NCBI GenBank assembly: GCA_947374865.1
Contig: CANCDR010000003.1
Coordinates: forward strand, 1 to 64,000
Reading direction: 5' to 3'
Length of the DNA stretch: 64,000 bases
Source of the DNA: Oxalobacteraceae bacterium
GTDB taxonomy: Bacteria; Pseudomonadota; Gammaproteobacteria; Burkholderiales; Burkholderiaceae_D
Positions 55,076 to 63,987 of this stretch are shown here, one piece after another. Position 1 is the stretch's first letter, and each line of letters opens with the position of its first letter. Both the position numbers and the translations under genes were made by a program. The notes under the pieces were generated by a model. The model did not search any database. It saw only the letters and a program-made list of their open reading frames with translations, and was not told the origin of the DNA.

Positions 55076-57682
55076 ATGGCGCAATTTCCTCCTCCTTCAA
55101 GCAGTACCCTACACGATGGCGTACCATCGGTTCCGGAAGATTATGTCGATCAATTTTTGTCTGGTGGCGTACCGCCAGCGACAGAAACGCGCGCGCAATC
55201 TGCTGACTTTGCACAGCAAATAAAAACATTAAAAAACATCGTCCAAATCGAACGCCAATTACGACATAAAAATGACCAGCTGACGGCGCAATTACGTGAA
55301 CGACTCGCGCGCGCAGAAATGCGCTCCACAGTTGAATTAACAGCGGCACCACAGCATGAGGATATGACCGTACTGATGCCCAGGCAGGCCACGCAAACCA
55401 TCTCCAGCCTTTCCAACACCGTAAAAAAAGCACAGCTGACTGAATTCAGGCCCATGCCGGAACAGCCCAGCGGCCTGCTGCAGACACTCTCCTCGATGAC
55501 GCTGCCGGAGGGTTATATGCTGTTCGAATACCGTATCGACGGGGTATTGGGGCAGGGCGGATTTGGCGTGACGTATCTGGCGACCGACATCAATCTCAAT
55601 GCGCGCGTCGCGATCAAGGAGTACCTGCCAACGGAATTCTCACAACGCGCGAGTGATTACATTGTGACCCCTCGTACACCGAGCGATAGCGATTTATATC
55701 AGGCCGGTCTGGACCGATTCCTGATCGAAGCAAGAACCCTGGCTAGCTTTCGCCATCCGAATATTGTCCGCGTGGCGCGCTTCTTTGAAATTTACCATAC
55801 CGCTTATCTGGTGCTTGAATATGAGATCGGCCATCCACTTAAAAAATGGTGGCAGGAACACGCCAACATGCCCGAGCAGGATCTGCTGACCTTGCTCCAT
55901 CCTTTACTCGACGGTCTAGCCCTCGTGCACGAAAGTGGTTTTTTGCATCGCGATATCAAGCCCGACAATATCTACGTACGCAAAGAAAACGGTAGCCTGG
56001 TGCTCCTCGATTTTGGCTCGGCGCGAGAAACGCTCGGTGAAGTCGATATGCTGTCCAATGTCCTCACGCCCGGCTATGCGCCGATCGAACAATATGAGCA
56101 TGGCGGGCAGGGCCCGTGGACTGACATCTATGCCTTTGGCGCTACGCTGTATTGGATGGTCGCCGGTGTCAAACCGCCGCCAGCGCCTAGTCGGCTGCAG
56201 ACCGAGGATCCGATGGAGCCGGCGGTGGCCGCCGGGCATGGTCGCTATAGTAAGGAATTTTTACAGGCCATTGACTGGGCGCTCAAGCCTCGCTCTGACG
56301 ACCGCCCGCAAGATATCGGCGCATTTTCGCGTGCCCTATTTTCTGCCCATGCGGGCAGCCTTGGCTTACAAGAAGCGCTGCAGCTGGGTGAAAAAGAGAG
56401 CCCGGTTGCCGAAAGCTGGCGCAGCGTGCAGGATTCACCACGGCGAGTACAGCAAGGTCTTGCATGGTTTTTTCGTGCCCTCACGCGTCCGGCATCCTGG
56501 CCACTGGTCGTGAAAATGAGTCTGGCCATGCTACTCACGTCGATTTTTCCGATGATTTTGTCGGCTTACTATAACTGGCACGGCAGCGTGGAAAGTTTGT
56601 CGAATGCCGAAACCGATAACCTGCAACGCATCGCCAGCAGCGCAGCGGGCCGGGTATCGCAGCTGCTCAATGACAGCCGGGGACTTTCCAATTATTTAGC
56701 CACCGATACCGACTTTACCGACTTACTGACGGCGCCTAGTGAGAGCAACAGAGCAGCCGTGAAAGATAAAATCGATAGTCTGGTCAAAACGATCCCCGAG
56801 GTCTATTCGATTATTTTGCTGGACGCGCAGGGCCAGGCATTGGTGACGAATGCAAATAATCAGTCCGCGACCGGGCGCAATTTTGGCTTTCGCGACTATT
56901 TTCGCAATGCGATCTCTGGTCAGGCCTACATGAGCGGGATGACGCTGGGCAGCTTGGATGGGATCTCGGGTGTGTATTATTCCAATCCGATTCTGGCAAA
57001 AAACGGCCAGGTTTTGGGGGTCATTGTATTTCGTATCAAAGGCTCGGCCATCGCGGCGATTCTCGAAGACGTTACGCAAAAATCAGATCGCCGGCCCTTT
57101 TTAGTGGACACCGATGGCATCCTGATTTATTACGCTGACAAACGATTCCTGTATCAGAGTCTGGCGCCATTAGAGGAAGAAAAACGCCAGCGCATCATGG
57201 CCGATCAGCGCTTTGGCAAGGATAATCCGATCAAGAGTCTCAACATGCCGGTATTGGCACAGGCAGTCGTCGGTGCTGGCAGTGCCGGCAGTATCAGTTA
57301 TGGTTCGACCATGTCTGGGCAAGAGGAGGTGGCCGGTTATGCGCCGCTATCGGCGCATCAGTGGGTGGTCGGGATTACCGAATCGCGCGCCGTGTTTGAA
57401 GCACCGCTGAACCAATTATTTACGCGCGTACTCACCAGCGTGCTCTTGATTGGCCTGGTGTTCTTTTTTCTGGCACTGCTTTTTTCACGCAGTATTGTGC
57501 GTCCCATCCAGCAGCTCACGCAAGCGGCCCTTGCCCTCAAGCGTGGCGATTACAAGATGGCCAGTATCCAGGGGGGATCCGATGATGAAATTGGCCGCCT
57601 GGTCCGAACCTTCAATGTAATGGTCGACGTTCTGCGTCAGCGGGATCGGGAAAGGGCGCGTAATAGTAAGTCCAGGGAATAA
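55076..57682 (+). CDS. ppkA: Membrane Ser/Thr kinase PpkA with periplasmic sensor and HAMP domain
   Basis: The ATG at 55076 is preferred; a GTG at 55049 would add nine residues. The 868-residue protein has a helical N-terminal region with a predicted coiled coil (about 55-85). The kinase domain spans about 158-425: Gly loop GQGGFGVTYLA, VAIKEY with the catalytic Lys, HRDIKPDN, and DFGSA. A membrane helix follows at about 475-498 (MSLAMLLTSIFPMILSAYY). A periplasmic double-Cache-like sensor covers about 500-775 (NFGFRDYFRNAISGQAYMSG, VLGVIVFRIKGSAI, ESRAVFEAPL). A second helix lies at about 783-805, and a terminal HAMP domain (SIVRPIQQLTQAALALKRGD) ends it. The FHA protein encoded nearby is the expected target. 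The sensor and terminal HAMP are atypical for PpkA. Confidence 0.93.
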   Translation: MAQFPPPSSSTLHDGVPSVPEDYVDQFLSGGVPPATETRAQSADFAQQIKTLKNIVQIERQLRHKNDQLTAQLRERLARAEMRSTVELTAAPQHEDMTVLMPRQATQTISSLSNTVKKAQLTEFRPMPEQPSGLLQTLSSMTLPEGYMLFEYRIDGVLGQGGFGVTYLATDINLNARVAIKEYLPTEFSQRASDYIVTPRTPSDSDLYQAGLDRFLIEARTLASFRHPNIVRVARFFEIYHTAYLVLEYEIGHPLKKWWQEHANMPEQDLLTLLHPLLDGLALVHESGFLHRDIKPDNIYVRKENGSLVLLDFGSARETLGEVDMLSNVLTPGYAPIEQYEHGGQGPWTDIYAFGATLYWMVAGVKPPPAPSRLQTEDPMEPAVAAGHGRYSKEFLQAIDWALKPRSDDRPQDIGAFSRALFSAHAGSLGLQEALQLGEKESPVAESWRSVQDSPRRVQQGLAWFFRALTRPASWPLVVKMSLAMLLTSIFPMILSAYYNWHGSVESLSNAETDNLQRIASSAAGRVSQLLNDSRGLSNYLATDTDFTDLLTAPSESNRAAVKDKIDSLVKTIPEVYSIILLDAQGQALVTNANNQSATGRNFGFRDYFRNAISGQAYMSGMTLGSLDGISGVYYSNPILAKNGQVLGVIVFRIKGSAIAAILEDVTQKSDRRPFLVDTDGILIYYADKRFLYQSLAPLEEEKRQRIMADQRFGKDNPIKSLNMPVLAQAVVGAGSAGSISYGSTMSGQEEVAGYAPLSAHQWVVGITESRAVFEAPLNQLFTRVLTSVLLIGLVFFFLALLFSRSIVRPIQQLTQAALALKRGDYKMASIQGGSDDEIGRLVRTFNVMVDVLRQRDRERARNSKSRE

Positions 57683-57768
57683 TCCTCCTCAAAATCCCGC
57701 CATCTCCCCGTATTGCCCGGTAGAATCCACTTTATTCTTTTTAAAACAAGATACCGGAGACCGATCGG

Positions 57769-57879
57769 ATGAAGAGCCCCATTCTGCTACGGCAGAGCGT
57801 GTCCCGTAGTGGGTCGCACCACGCGTCCTGCAGTGTATTCGCTCTTGCGTTCGAATCGAAGGCGTCAGGTACGCCATGA
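57769..57879 (+). CDS. Possible 36-residue leader ORF upstream of CHASE2
   Basis: An ATG at 57769 follows GGAG (57756-57759) at 9-base spacing. It opens a 36-codon frame whose TGA (57877-57879) overlaps the ATG of the CHASE2 gene as ATGA, the usual coupling arrangement. The product (MKSPILLRQSVSRSGSHHAS and so on) has no recognisable family. It may be a translated leader or a chance frame, since many short frames occur in any intergenic stretch. Confidence 0.3.
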   Translation: MKSPILLRQSVSRSGSHHASCSVFALAFESKASGTP

Positions 57880-59537
57880 TGCACGAAATACTAGAATTTC
57901 TTAATCGTCGCGTCGGCGGCCGTCTGGCGCAGCGCAGTCTATATGTCTATATTGGACTGGCGATTTTGTGTTCCGCCTTTGCCTTTGTGGACACGCAATA
58001 TACTGGCCTGGTCAATGTCACCGAAACCAAAATATACGATCTCCTGATCCGCAGCCGCGTCTTCACTAAAAAGCCTGATCCGGCAATAGTCATCATTGAT
58101 ATCGATGAAGGCTCGTTGCAGGAGATGGCCAAACAGGCCGGTCGCTGGCCCTGGCCAAATCATATTTTTGCCGAGCTGCTCACTAAAATCGAGCAACAGG
58201 CACCGACTGCTGTGGTGTTTGACATTCTCTTTAGCGATGCCGACAAAAATCACCCCGACAGCGACGCGGCCTTAAACGCTGCCGTGGAAAAATCGCGCAC
58301 GGCGTTTTTCCCAATGGTGCGCTTAGCGTCCGAAAATGATGCTAAAAGTCGTATCAAGACCGCCTGGTTACCCGGCGCCGAAAGACTGCCGGCAGTAGCC
58401 AGTGCCGACACCACGATCGCTGTGATTCTGCCGCAGATACCCGCCGCGCTCGATTCCGCTCGCATGGGTTTTTTGAATGTGACGCCGGACAAAGACGGTG
58501 TTCTGCGCCGCTATCCGACCTACCTCGATCATGATGGCTGGCGCTTTGACTCCTACGGCGCCAGGGTCGCCCGACAGACAGGCAGCGCGCCACCATCGAC
58601 GCCGCAGTTTCTGCTTAACTGGCACGGCGGCGCCTTTAGTTATACCTATTTGTCTTTCAAGGATGTGTACGCCGCTTTGGGTGCTCAAGGTGCTAACGTT
58701 ATCCCGAGCTTCAAAGACAAAATCGTCATCATAGGATCGACCGCGCCGGCACTGTTTGATATCAAAGCCACGCCGGTGGCCACCATGTATCCCGGGGTTG
58801 AAATATTAGCTACCGCGATCGATAACCTGAAACAAAAAAATCCGATCCGCATCCTACCTAATTTTGTGCCGCCCCTGATCGGCATTTTGTTTATCTGGCT
58901 CGTGACGTATGGTTTTTTTCGCAATATCCCGGCCGATAAGATCAATCTATTATTTAGCGCCTCACAGTTTGGTTTTATTGCGACGTCCTACATCGTCCTG
59001 AGTCTGTTTGATTTTTATATCGACCTGTCGGCTGCGATTACCTATGGCCTGATTTATTTTACTGCCGCCAAACTCTACTCTGGCTGGCATCGCCGACATC
59101 TGGCCTCACTCGATCGACTGCTCAAGGGGCCGGATGCCTGCAAATTTGCGCACCTCACGACGATTCGCTTACCGGCAGGTGATCAACAGGCGGCAGATAT
59201 TGCTGAACTCTGCCTGCTGAACTGGCTTGAAACCGCGCCGCCCAATACGCGGGTGTATTTACCGGGCGAGTTCGCCTCCTATTCGCTCGATATCCTCATT
59301 GCCAGTCAGATCGTCCTGATCGTTTTTTCGGCTACCGAAGCGGATGGCGAAAGCAGTGATACGGTACGCAAGCTGCAGCAACTTTGCCAGACAGTCGAAA
59401 CGCAATTTCAACGGGCAGGCCTACCATTGCCGTATTTTGCAGCGCGCAAATTACAGTTGCCGGAAGCGGAAAAGGCTTTAGAATATTTACGTAGTGAAAT
59501 ACAGAGCTGTCAAATGCCACAGAAAGAGCCAACATGA
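57876..59537 (+). CDS. CHASE2-domain membrane protein paired with a caspase-fold protease
   Basis: This 553-residue paralog of the CHASE2 protein at 3434-5173 has an N-terminal membrane helix (about 20-40). A CHASE2 sensor follows at about 45-315 (IVIIDIDEGSLQEM, GRWPWPNHIF, DADKNHPDSDAA, then KDKIVIIGSTAPALFDIKAT). Three membrane helices lie at about 330-425, and a cytoplasmic tail of about 130 residues has no known output domain. Its stop overlaps the start of the downstream protease gene (ATGA), so the two are translated together and probably work together. Location just after ppkA suggests a link to the T6SS signalling region, but that is inference. Confidence 0.88.
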   Translation: MMHEILEFLNRRVGGRLAQRSLYVYIGLAILCSAFAFVDTQYTGLVNVTETKIYDLLIRSRVFTKKPDPAIVIIDIDEGSLQEMAKQAGRWPWPNHIFAELLTKIEQQAPTAVVFDILFSDADKNHPDSDAALNAAVEKSRTAFFPMVRLASENDAKSRIKTAWLPGAERLPAVASADTTIAVILPQIPAALDSARMGFLNVTPDKDGVLRRYPTYLDHDGWRFDSYGARVARQTGSAPPSTPQFLLNWHGGAFSYTYLSFKDVYAALGAQGANVIPSFKDKIVIIGSTAPALFDIKATPVATMYPGVEILATAIDNLKQKNPIRILPNFVPPLIGILFIWLVTYGFFRNIPADKINLLFSASQFGFIATSYIVLSLFDFYIDLSAAITYGLIYFTAAKLYSGWHRRHLASLDRLLKGPDACKFAHLTTIRLPAGDQQAADIAELCLLNWLETAPPNTRVYLPGEFASYSLDILIASQIVLIVFSATEADGESSDTVRKLQQLCQTVETQFQRAGLPLPYFAARKLQLPEAEKALEYLRSEIQSCQMPQKEPT

Positions 59538-61594
59538 ATCGCCGTATTCCTGCCGTTTTACCCTGCCTGGTCGTACTGATCGCTAGCGCATGTCTGGCCT
59601 GGCCACTCGTCAGTCTGGCCGCCGGCACTGAAACACCCGCCAAGGGTGAAAGCAAACCCGTCGCCAAAACTGCCCCGCCCGCCAGCCAGCTACTGGCCAT
59701 GGACTCGGGTCGGCGTAACCGTGATTTGGTCATGACGACGGGCGTGCGCGGTTTCACAAAGCCGCCAGCCGAATCTATGCATGCCTTGATCATGATCGCT
59801 GGCGCTTATCAAAATGGCATTCAGCAGCTCAAAGGCGTGTACGAAGATGGTAAATCGGCGGCTGAAATTGCCGAGCGCATGGGTGTTCCGCGTTCTAATC
59901 TGACGACCTTAATCGATCAGCAGCTCACCCATGAGGGTATGCGACGGGCCTTCATCGACCTGGGCGAGCGCGTCAAGCCTGGCGACGATGTGTTTATTTA
60001 TTACTCTGGCCACGGTGGACGGAGTATGGTGCAGGAGGACGGCGTGCAACGCTGTGCCGAATCCCTGCTGGCCATTGATGGATACGGCTATATGGATAAG
60101 GAAATGTCCGCGCAGATGAAGCTGCTGTCGCAAAAGGCCAAGAAGGTCGTGATGTTCATTGATGCCTGCCATTCCGGCGGCGTCACAACGCGCGGCATGC
60201 AATCAACAGCGCCCGCAGGCTGGGTCGCCAAATCCGGTAATGCTGCTGATGTGTGCGCTGTGCCGACCAATGTACTCAAACGCTCCCTCACGTCAGGGCA
60301 ATCGGTGCCGGGAAGTGGCGCCGCCAATTTTGTCTACATTGCCGCCGCACGCGATAACGAGCGCGCCTTTGATCAGCCCGGCAAAGGCGGTCTGGCGACC
60401 CAAGCCTGGTTACGCTGCATGCGCGGTCAGGCTGTTGACAAGGACGGCAGTGGCGGTATCAGTGCGGAAGAACTGGCAGCCTGCGCGCAGACCAATATTG
60501 AGCAGACCCTGAAGGATGCGGAGTTTGAGCGGCCGCACCATATCACCCTCAACGGTAATCGAAATCTGGTGCTGACTTATCTGGAAAAAGAACCGCCTGT
60601 TGCTGAAAGTTCTGCTGCGCCTGTTTCTGCTTCCGCATCTGCTCCGGTATCTGCCGCGGCCACTGTGGCAGCTGCGGTATCCACTCCTCCATCTTACGCT
60701 GCCGTCGAAGGCGCTGTATCGACGGCGATGCCAGCTGCAGCTGTTATCAGCCCGGAGCCTCTGCCGTCTGCTGCACCACCGGCGGTCGCATTGGCGGCCA
60801 CCGAAGCTGTGCCGCCGTCTGCCCCTGCGCCAGTAGTTGAAGTACCCGTAGCGGTGACGCCACCTGTAGCGCCCATCGTCTGGATTGATGTGCCTGCTAC
60901 GGGACAAGCTGCACAGTCCAAACCACCGGCTCCCGCCTATGTTGCTGTCGCGCCGAACACGGTCGCAGAAGCCGTCGCCCCAACGCCGGTGGCTGCCCCA
61001 GCAATGGCAGCTGCTGTAACGCCCGCAGTCGCTCCAGTACCCGCAGTCGTCAAACTGGCGCCTTCAGCCACCCTCAAGGACATCTACGAAAATCGCGACG
61101 ATCGTCGTCAAGTCATCCTGAGCGCGGCAAAAACACGCATGAAGATCGATGCCGATCCGCTGGATCTGACGGTGCAGGTGCGTGAAGGCGGCTATCTGTA
61201 TCTGCTGATGGTCGGCTCGGATGGCGAGACCTTCGATATCCTGTTCCCGAATCAGATCGATAAGAAAAACAAAGTCGCCGACGGCGAAACCCTGCGCCTT
61301 CCGCGCACCGGATGGAACGTGACGGCCAGTGGCCCGGTGGGTAGTGATACGATTTTGGCCTTGGTTACCGATGCGCCGCGCGATTTCAGCGCACTGGGCC
61401 TGACGAAAGCCGGACCATTCTCGGTCGCCCAGGCCACGACTAAAACAGCGATGGATATGCAGCTACTCAGTTCTGGTGCGCTCCTCGCCAATAGCATGCC
61501 ATGCCAGACTTCGCGCAAACGTAACCTGAGCATTCAGGCGGAATGTTCCAATAGTTATGGTGCGGCGATCCTGACGATCGAGGAAGTGCAGTAG
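59534..61594 (+). CDS. Caspase-fold (C14) protease with EF-hand-like loop and DUF4384 domain, exported
   Basis: This 686-residue protein has a signal peptide (LPCLVVLIASACLAWPLVSL). The p20-like caspase domain at about 75-270 has catalytic His in YYSGHGG and Cys in FIDACHSGG. A calcium-loop pattern DKDGSGGISAEE follows at about residues 302-313 (60437-60472). A long Ala/Pro/Val-rich linker spans about 355-510, and a DUF4384 beta domain (about 515-630) ends with SATLKDIYENRDD and LTVQVREGGYLYLLMV-type strands. Bacterial caspase homologs often act in stress-triggered or defence-linked proteolysis, and DUF4384 is a frequent partner domain. The linker suggests a cell-envelope location. It is translationally coupled to the CHASE2 gene. 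Confidence 0.92.
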   Translation: MNRRIPAVLPCLVVLIASACLAWPLVSLAAGTETPAKGESKPVAKTAPPASQLLAMDSGRRNRDLVMTTGVRGFTKPPAESMHALIMIAGAYQNGIQQLKGVYEDGKSAAEIAERMGVPRSNLTTLIDQQLTHEGMRRAFIDLGERVKPGDDVFIYYSGHGGRSMVQEDGVQRCAESLLAIDGYGYMDKEMSAQMKLLSQKAKKVVMFIDACHSGGVTTRGMQSTAPAGWVAKSGNAADVCAVPTNVLKRSLTSGQSVPGSGAANFVYIAAARDNERAFDQPGKGGLATQAWLRCMRGQAVDKDGSGGISAEELAACAQTNIEQTLKDAEFERPHHITLNGNRNLVLTYLEKEPPVAESSAAPVSASASAPVSAAATVAAAVSTPPSYAAVEGAVSTAMPAAAVISPEPLPSAAPPAVALAATEAVPPSAPAPVVEVPVAVTPPVAPIVWIDVPATGQAAQSKPPAPAYVAVAPNTVAEAVAPTPVAAPAMAAAVTPAVAPVPAVVKLAPSATLKDIYENRDDRRQVILSAAKTRMKIDADPLDLTVQVREGGYLYLLMVGSDGETFDILFPNQIDKKNKVADGETLRLPRTGWNVTASGPVGSDTILALVTDAPRDFSALGLTKAGPFSVAQATTKTAMDMQLLSSGALLANSMPCQTSRKRNLSIQAECSNSYGAAILTIEEVQ

Positions 61595-61626
61595 TCATGC
61601 CGAAAAATTAAAAAGCCGCATTAAAC

Positions 61627-61663
61627 TGCACCCCAAAAGTTGATGTTCAATTTTTGGGGTGCA
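61627..61663. terminator. Long hairpin between convergent genes, probable bidirectional terminator
   Basis: TGCACCCCAAAAGTTGA (61627-61643) pairs along its whole length with TCAATTTTTGGGGTGCA (61647-61663), with one G-T wobble and a 3-base loop. An outer arm (AAAAAGCCGCAT before, ATGCGGGCTTTTTTT after) adds a second stem that ends in a T-run on the plus strand. It lies between the convergent caspase and OmpA genes. The arms also resemble IS3-type termini, so a relic of two insertion-sequence ends cannot be excluded. Confidence 0.7.
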
Positions 61664-61714
61664 TTTAGTATGCGGGCTTTTTTTCCTGCTGAAATTATAG
61701 ACTGGCAGGATTCA

Positions 61715-62209
61715 TCAGGGTGTCGTAACAATACGCACCCGCCGATTTTCCATCGCCTCCGGCTTATCCGGGAAGAGTAATTCACTCGAACCCTTGCCCT
61801 CAGAAATCAGGCGATTCATCTCCACGCCATGCTCACGCATATAGCTCACTACGCTGGCGGCCCGTCGTTGCGATAATTGTTGATTGTAGGTGGCTGACCC
61901 TTTGCCATCGGTATGTCCCTCAACCTTGAAGCGCAGCGCCATGAGACGATCATTATTCATCGCGTCGACCAGGTTATCCAGTAGTGGCTTGCTCACGTCC
62001 TGTAATTTGGCCGAATCAAAGTCGAACTGGATCAGCAAATCAACGCTGCGCGCTTGCACGCTCAGATTGCGCAAACCGCGTGTCGCAGGGACATTGGCCG
62101 GCGCGGCGAGTTGATCGACCAGCTGATTCACCGAGGCCGATTGTAAGACCTGTGCAGATGCCGCACCCAGCGAGAAGAGCAGGCTGACAGCGAGGGCGAG
62201 TGATTTCAT
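61715..62209 (-). CDS. OmpA-family peptidoglycan-binding protein, exported
   Basis: This 164-residue protein has a signal peptide (SLALAVSLLFSLGAASAQ) and one OmpA-like domain at about residues 55-160. That domain contains IQFDFDSAKL, FKVEGHTDGKGSATYNQQLS, QRRAASVVSYM and the terminal ENRRVRIV. The Asp and Arg positions for diaminopimelate binding are conserved. No lipobox and no beta barrel are visible, so it is a small soluble wall-binding protein. It lies 83 bases downstream of the Sel1-caspase gene on the same strand, suggesting co-transcription. Confidence 0.92.
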   Translation of the reverse strand: MKSLALAVSLLFSLGAASAQVLQSASVNQLVDQLAAPANVPATRGLRNLSVQARSVDLLIQFDFDSAKLQDVSKPLLDNLVDAMNNDRLMALRFKVEGHTDGKGSATYNQQLSQRRAASVVSYMREHGVEMNRLISEGKGSSELLFPDKPEAMENRRVRIVTTP

Positions 62210-62292
62210 GGCAGTTCCTTGTGGTGTTCAACAGCGCGTAAAAAATAGATCGTTTAGTAATCTGGGCGAATCAGCGAAGCGCATCAGTCATC

Positions 62293-63987
62293 TCATTGTT
62301 TAAAATAAAAGTCCCCCAGCGACTGATCGTAGAGCGCCGGGGTTTGTTCATGTCCGACGGTCTTGGCCTGGCGCGCGACCTCGGTACGGACGGTGCGTAA
62401 AATCCGGTCGACCGAGACGCCCGGCTTGGCCATTTCTTTCAAAAAGAGGCGCGTAAATAATCCATTTTTATCTTTGTCATTCGTACCCAGTTTATCCAGC
62501 GCCTGCTGTCCAGCACCGGCAGAAAAAATGATCATCTGCCCGGTCGCAGCGGTCGTCGGCGCTAAGCCACGACCGCCAAGGCTACGGCCGCTAGTTTTAA
62601 AGGGATTATCACGGCAGGCGTCAATCATGGCGAGCGAAAATTTCGCCTTTTTCTCGGTCAGGTCGTCGAGAATACGTTGCAGCTGAATCCCTTCGTCTTT
62701 AATCTGTTCTTCACTCTCGCCGACAATATCAATCGGTAGCAGATAATTCGCTGCGCCTAATTGCAGGCCGTGGCCCGCATAAAAAATTACCACCTCATCG
62801 CCCCCTTCGACCTGGCCCTTGAAAGTGCGCAGTACCGCCTTCATGTCTTTTTCTGTCAGATCAAATTTAAGGGTGACCTGATAGCCGAATTTTTTCAGGC
62901 TATCGGCGATCGCCTTCGCATCTTCCCGCGCGTTGAACAGCTTGGTCACGCTTTGATAGCTATCGTTACCGATCACCAGCGCCCGACGATGCGCATAGAC
63001 GACTTCCTGACTTTGACTTTGGCCACTTTTTTCTGCATTCGCAAGCCGTAGTCGCAGCTCTGCTAATTCAGCATCGCGCTGTCGCGCTTCCGTTTGAAAA
63101 CGTTCGATCTGCGGATTATTTTTCTTTTCAAGTTCAGCAATTTTCTCCAGGACCTTCAACGAAACGGCATTGTTCTCAGCCGCACCGATCAAGGCCCATT
63201 TTTTCGCTGCATTGACATCCGCCGCGATACCGATGCCATTCAAAAGCAGCTCGGCCAGATTGCCATAAGCGCGAGGATCCTCCTTGGCTTCAATGGCCAG
63301 CTTAAATAAGCGTACGGCTTCCTTGGGATCCTTGTTCGATCCAATCCCATCGCGCGTCATCACGCCCAACACATTCAAGCCGCCCGCGTTTTTCTGCGCG
63401 CTCGATTTTTTGGCCCATAACAAAGCCGATTCCGAATCTTTTTTTACGCCAGCACCAGCGAGATACATCTCGGCCAGGTTCGTCTGCGCCCAGGCATTGC
63501 CTTTTTCGGCCCCCTGCAGGTAATAAGCAAAAGCCTGCTTCGCATCCGGCGCCATACCCTGACCCAGTCGATAAAGATTACCCAGCCCGTTCATTGCGCT
63601 GGCATTCCCCTTATCTGCAGCGAGCTTTAATAAACGATACGATTCAAGATAATCAACCCGCACCCCTTGGCCCAAGCGATACAGGGTGCCGAGCGCTTCT
63701 TGCGCCTGAATATTTCCCTGGTGGGCTGAGCGCCCATACCAATCCGCCGCGACCACCAGATCCTTCTCCACGCCCAATCCGAAGCGGTATAAATAACCCA
63801 GCACGGACTGGCAATTCTTGTCACCCTTTTCGGCATCCTGCTGGCAGTACTGCAGGGCTTTCGGATAATCCTTTATTTTGAGCGCCGCACTCGCACTCGT
63901 AATATCCGCCCACGCCTGAGGGACGCATACAAACAGCGTCAATATAATGCTGAAAATGCATGACGAATAAACAGAAGATTTTTTCAT
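62293..63987 (-). CDS. Sel1-repeat caspase-fold (C14) protein, exported
   Basis: This 564-residue protein has a signal peptide (IFSIILTLFVCVPQAWA). Sel1-type helical repeats occupy about 35-285 (for example GYLYRFGLGVEKDLVVAADW, GNLYRLGQGMAPDAKQAF). A coiled-coil-like stretch lies at about 285-330 (EKKNNPQIERFQTEARQRD). The caspase domain at about 335-555 has catalytic His in IFYAGHG and Cys in AMIDACRDNPF, followed by GGRGLAPTTAATGQMI. Sel1 repeats normally bind partner proteins, so a scaffold that presents the protease is plausible. The gene is upstream of the OmpA gene on the minus strand, and both are convergent with the CHASE2-caspase operon. Confidence 0.92.
   Translation of the reverse strand: MKKSSVYSSCIFSIILTLFVCVPQAWADITSASAALKIKDYPKALQYCQQDAEKGDKNCQSVLGYLYRFGLGVEKDLVVAADWYGRSAHQGNIQAQEALGTLYRLGQGVRVDYLESYRLLKLAADKGNASAMNGLGNLYRLGQGMAPDAKQAFAYYLQGAEKGNAWAQTNLAEMYLAGAGVKKDSESALLWAKKSSAQKNAGGLNVLGVMTRDGIGSNKDPKEAVRLFKLAIEAKEDPRAYGNLAELLLNGIGIAADVNAAKKWALIGAAENNAVSLKVLEKIAELEKKNNPQIERFQTEARQRDAELAELRLRLANAEKSGQSQSQEVVYAHRRALVIGNDSYQSVTKLFNAREDAKAIADSLKKFGYQVTLKFDLTEKDMKAVLRTFKGQVEGGDEVVIFYAGHGLQLGAANYLLPIDIVGESEEQIKDEGIQLQRILDDLTEKKAKFSLAMIDACRDNPFKTSGRSLGGRGLAPTTAATGQMIIFSAGAGQQALDKLGTNDKDKNGLFTRLFLKEMAKPGVSVDRILRTVRTEVARQAKTVGHEQTPALYDQSLGDFYFKQ

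Noticed and set aside
59615..59650. Possible lipobox in the caspase-fold protein signal peptide (ASAC)
   Set aside because: The -3 position is Ala instead of Leu and the hydrophobic core continues past the Cys, so a lipoprotein signal is not supported.
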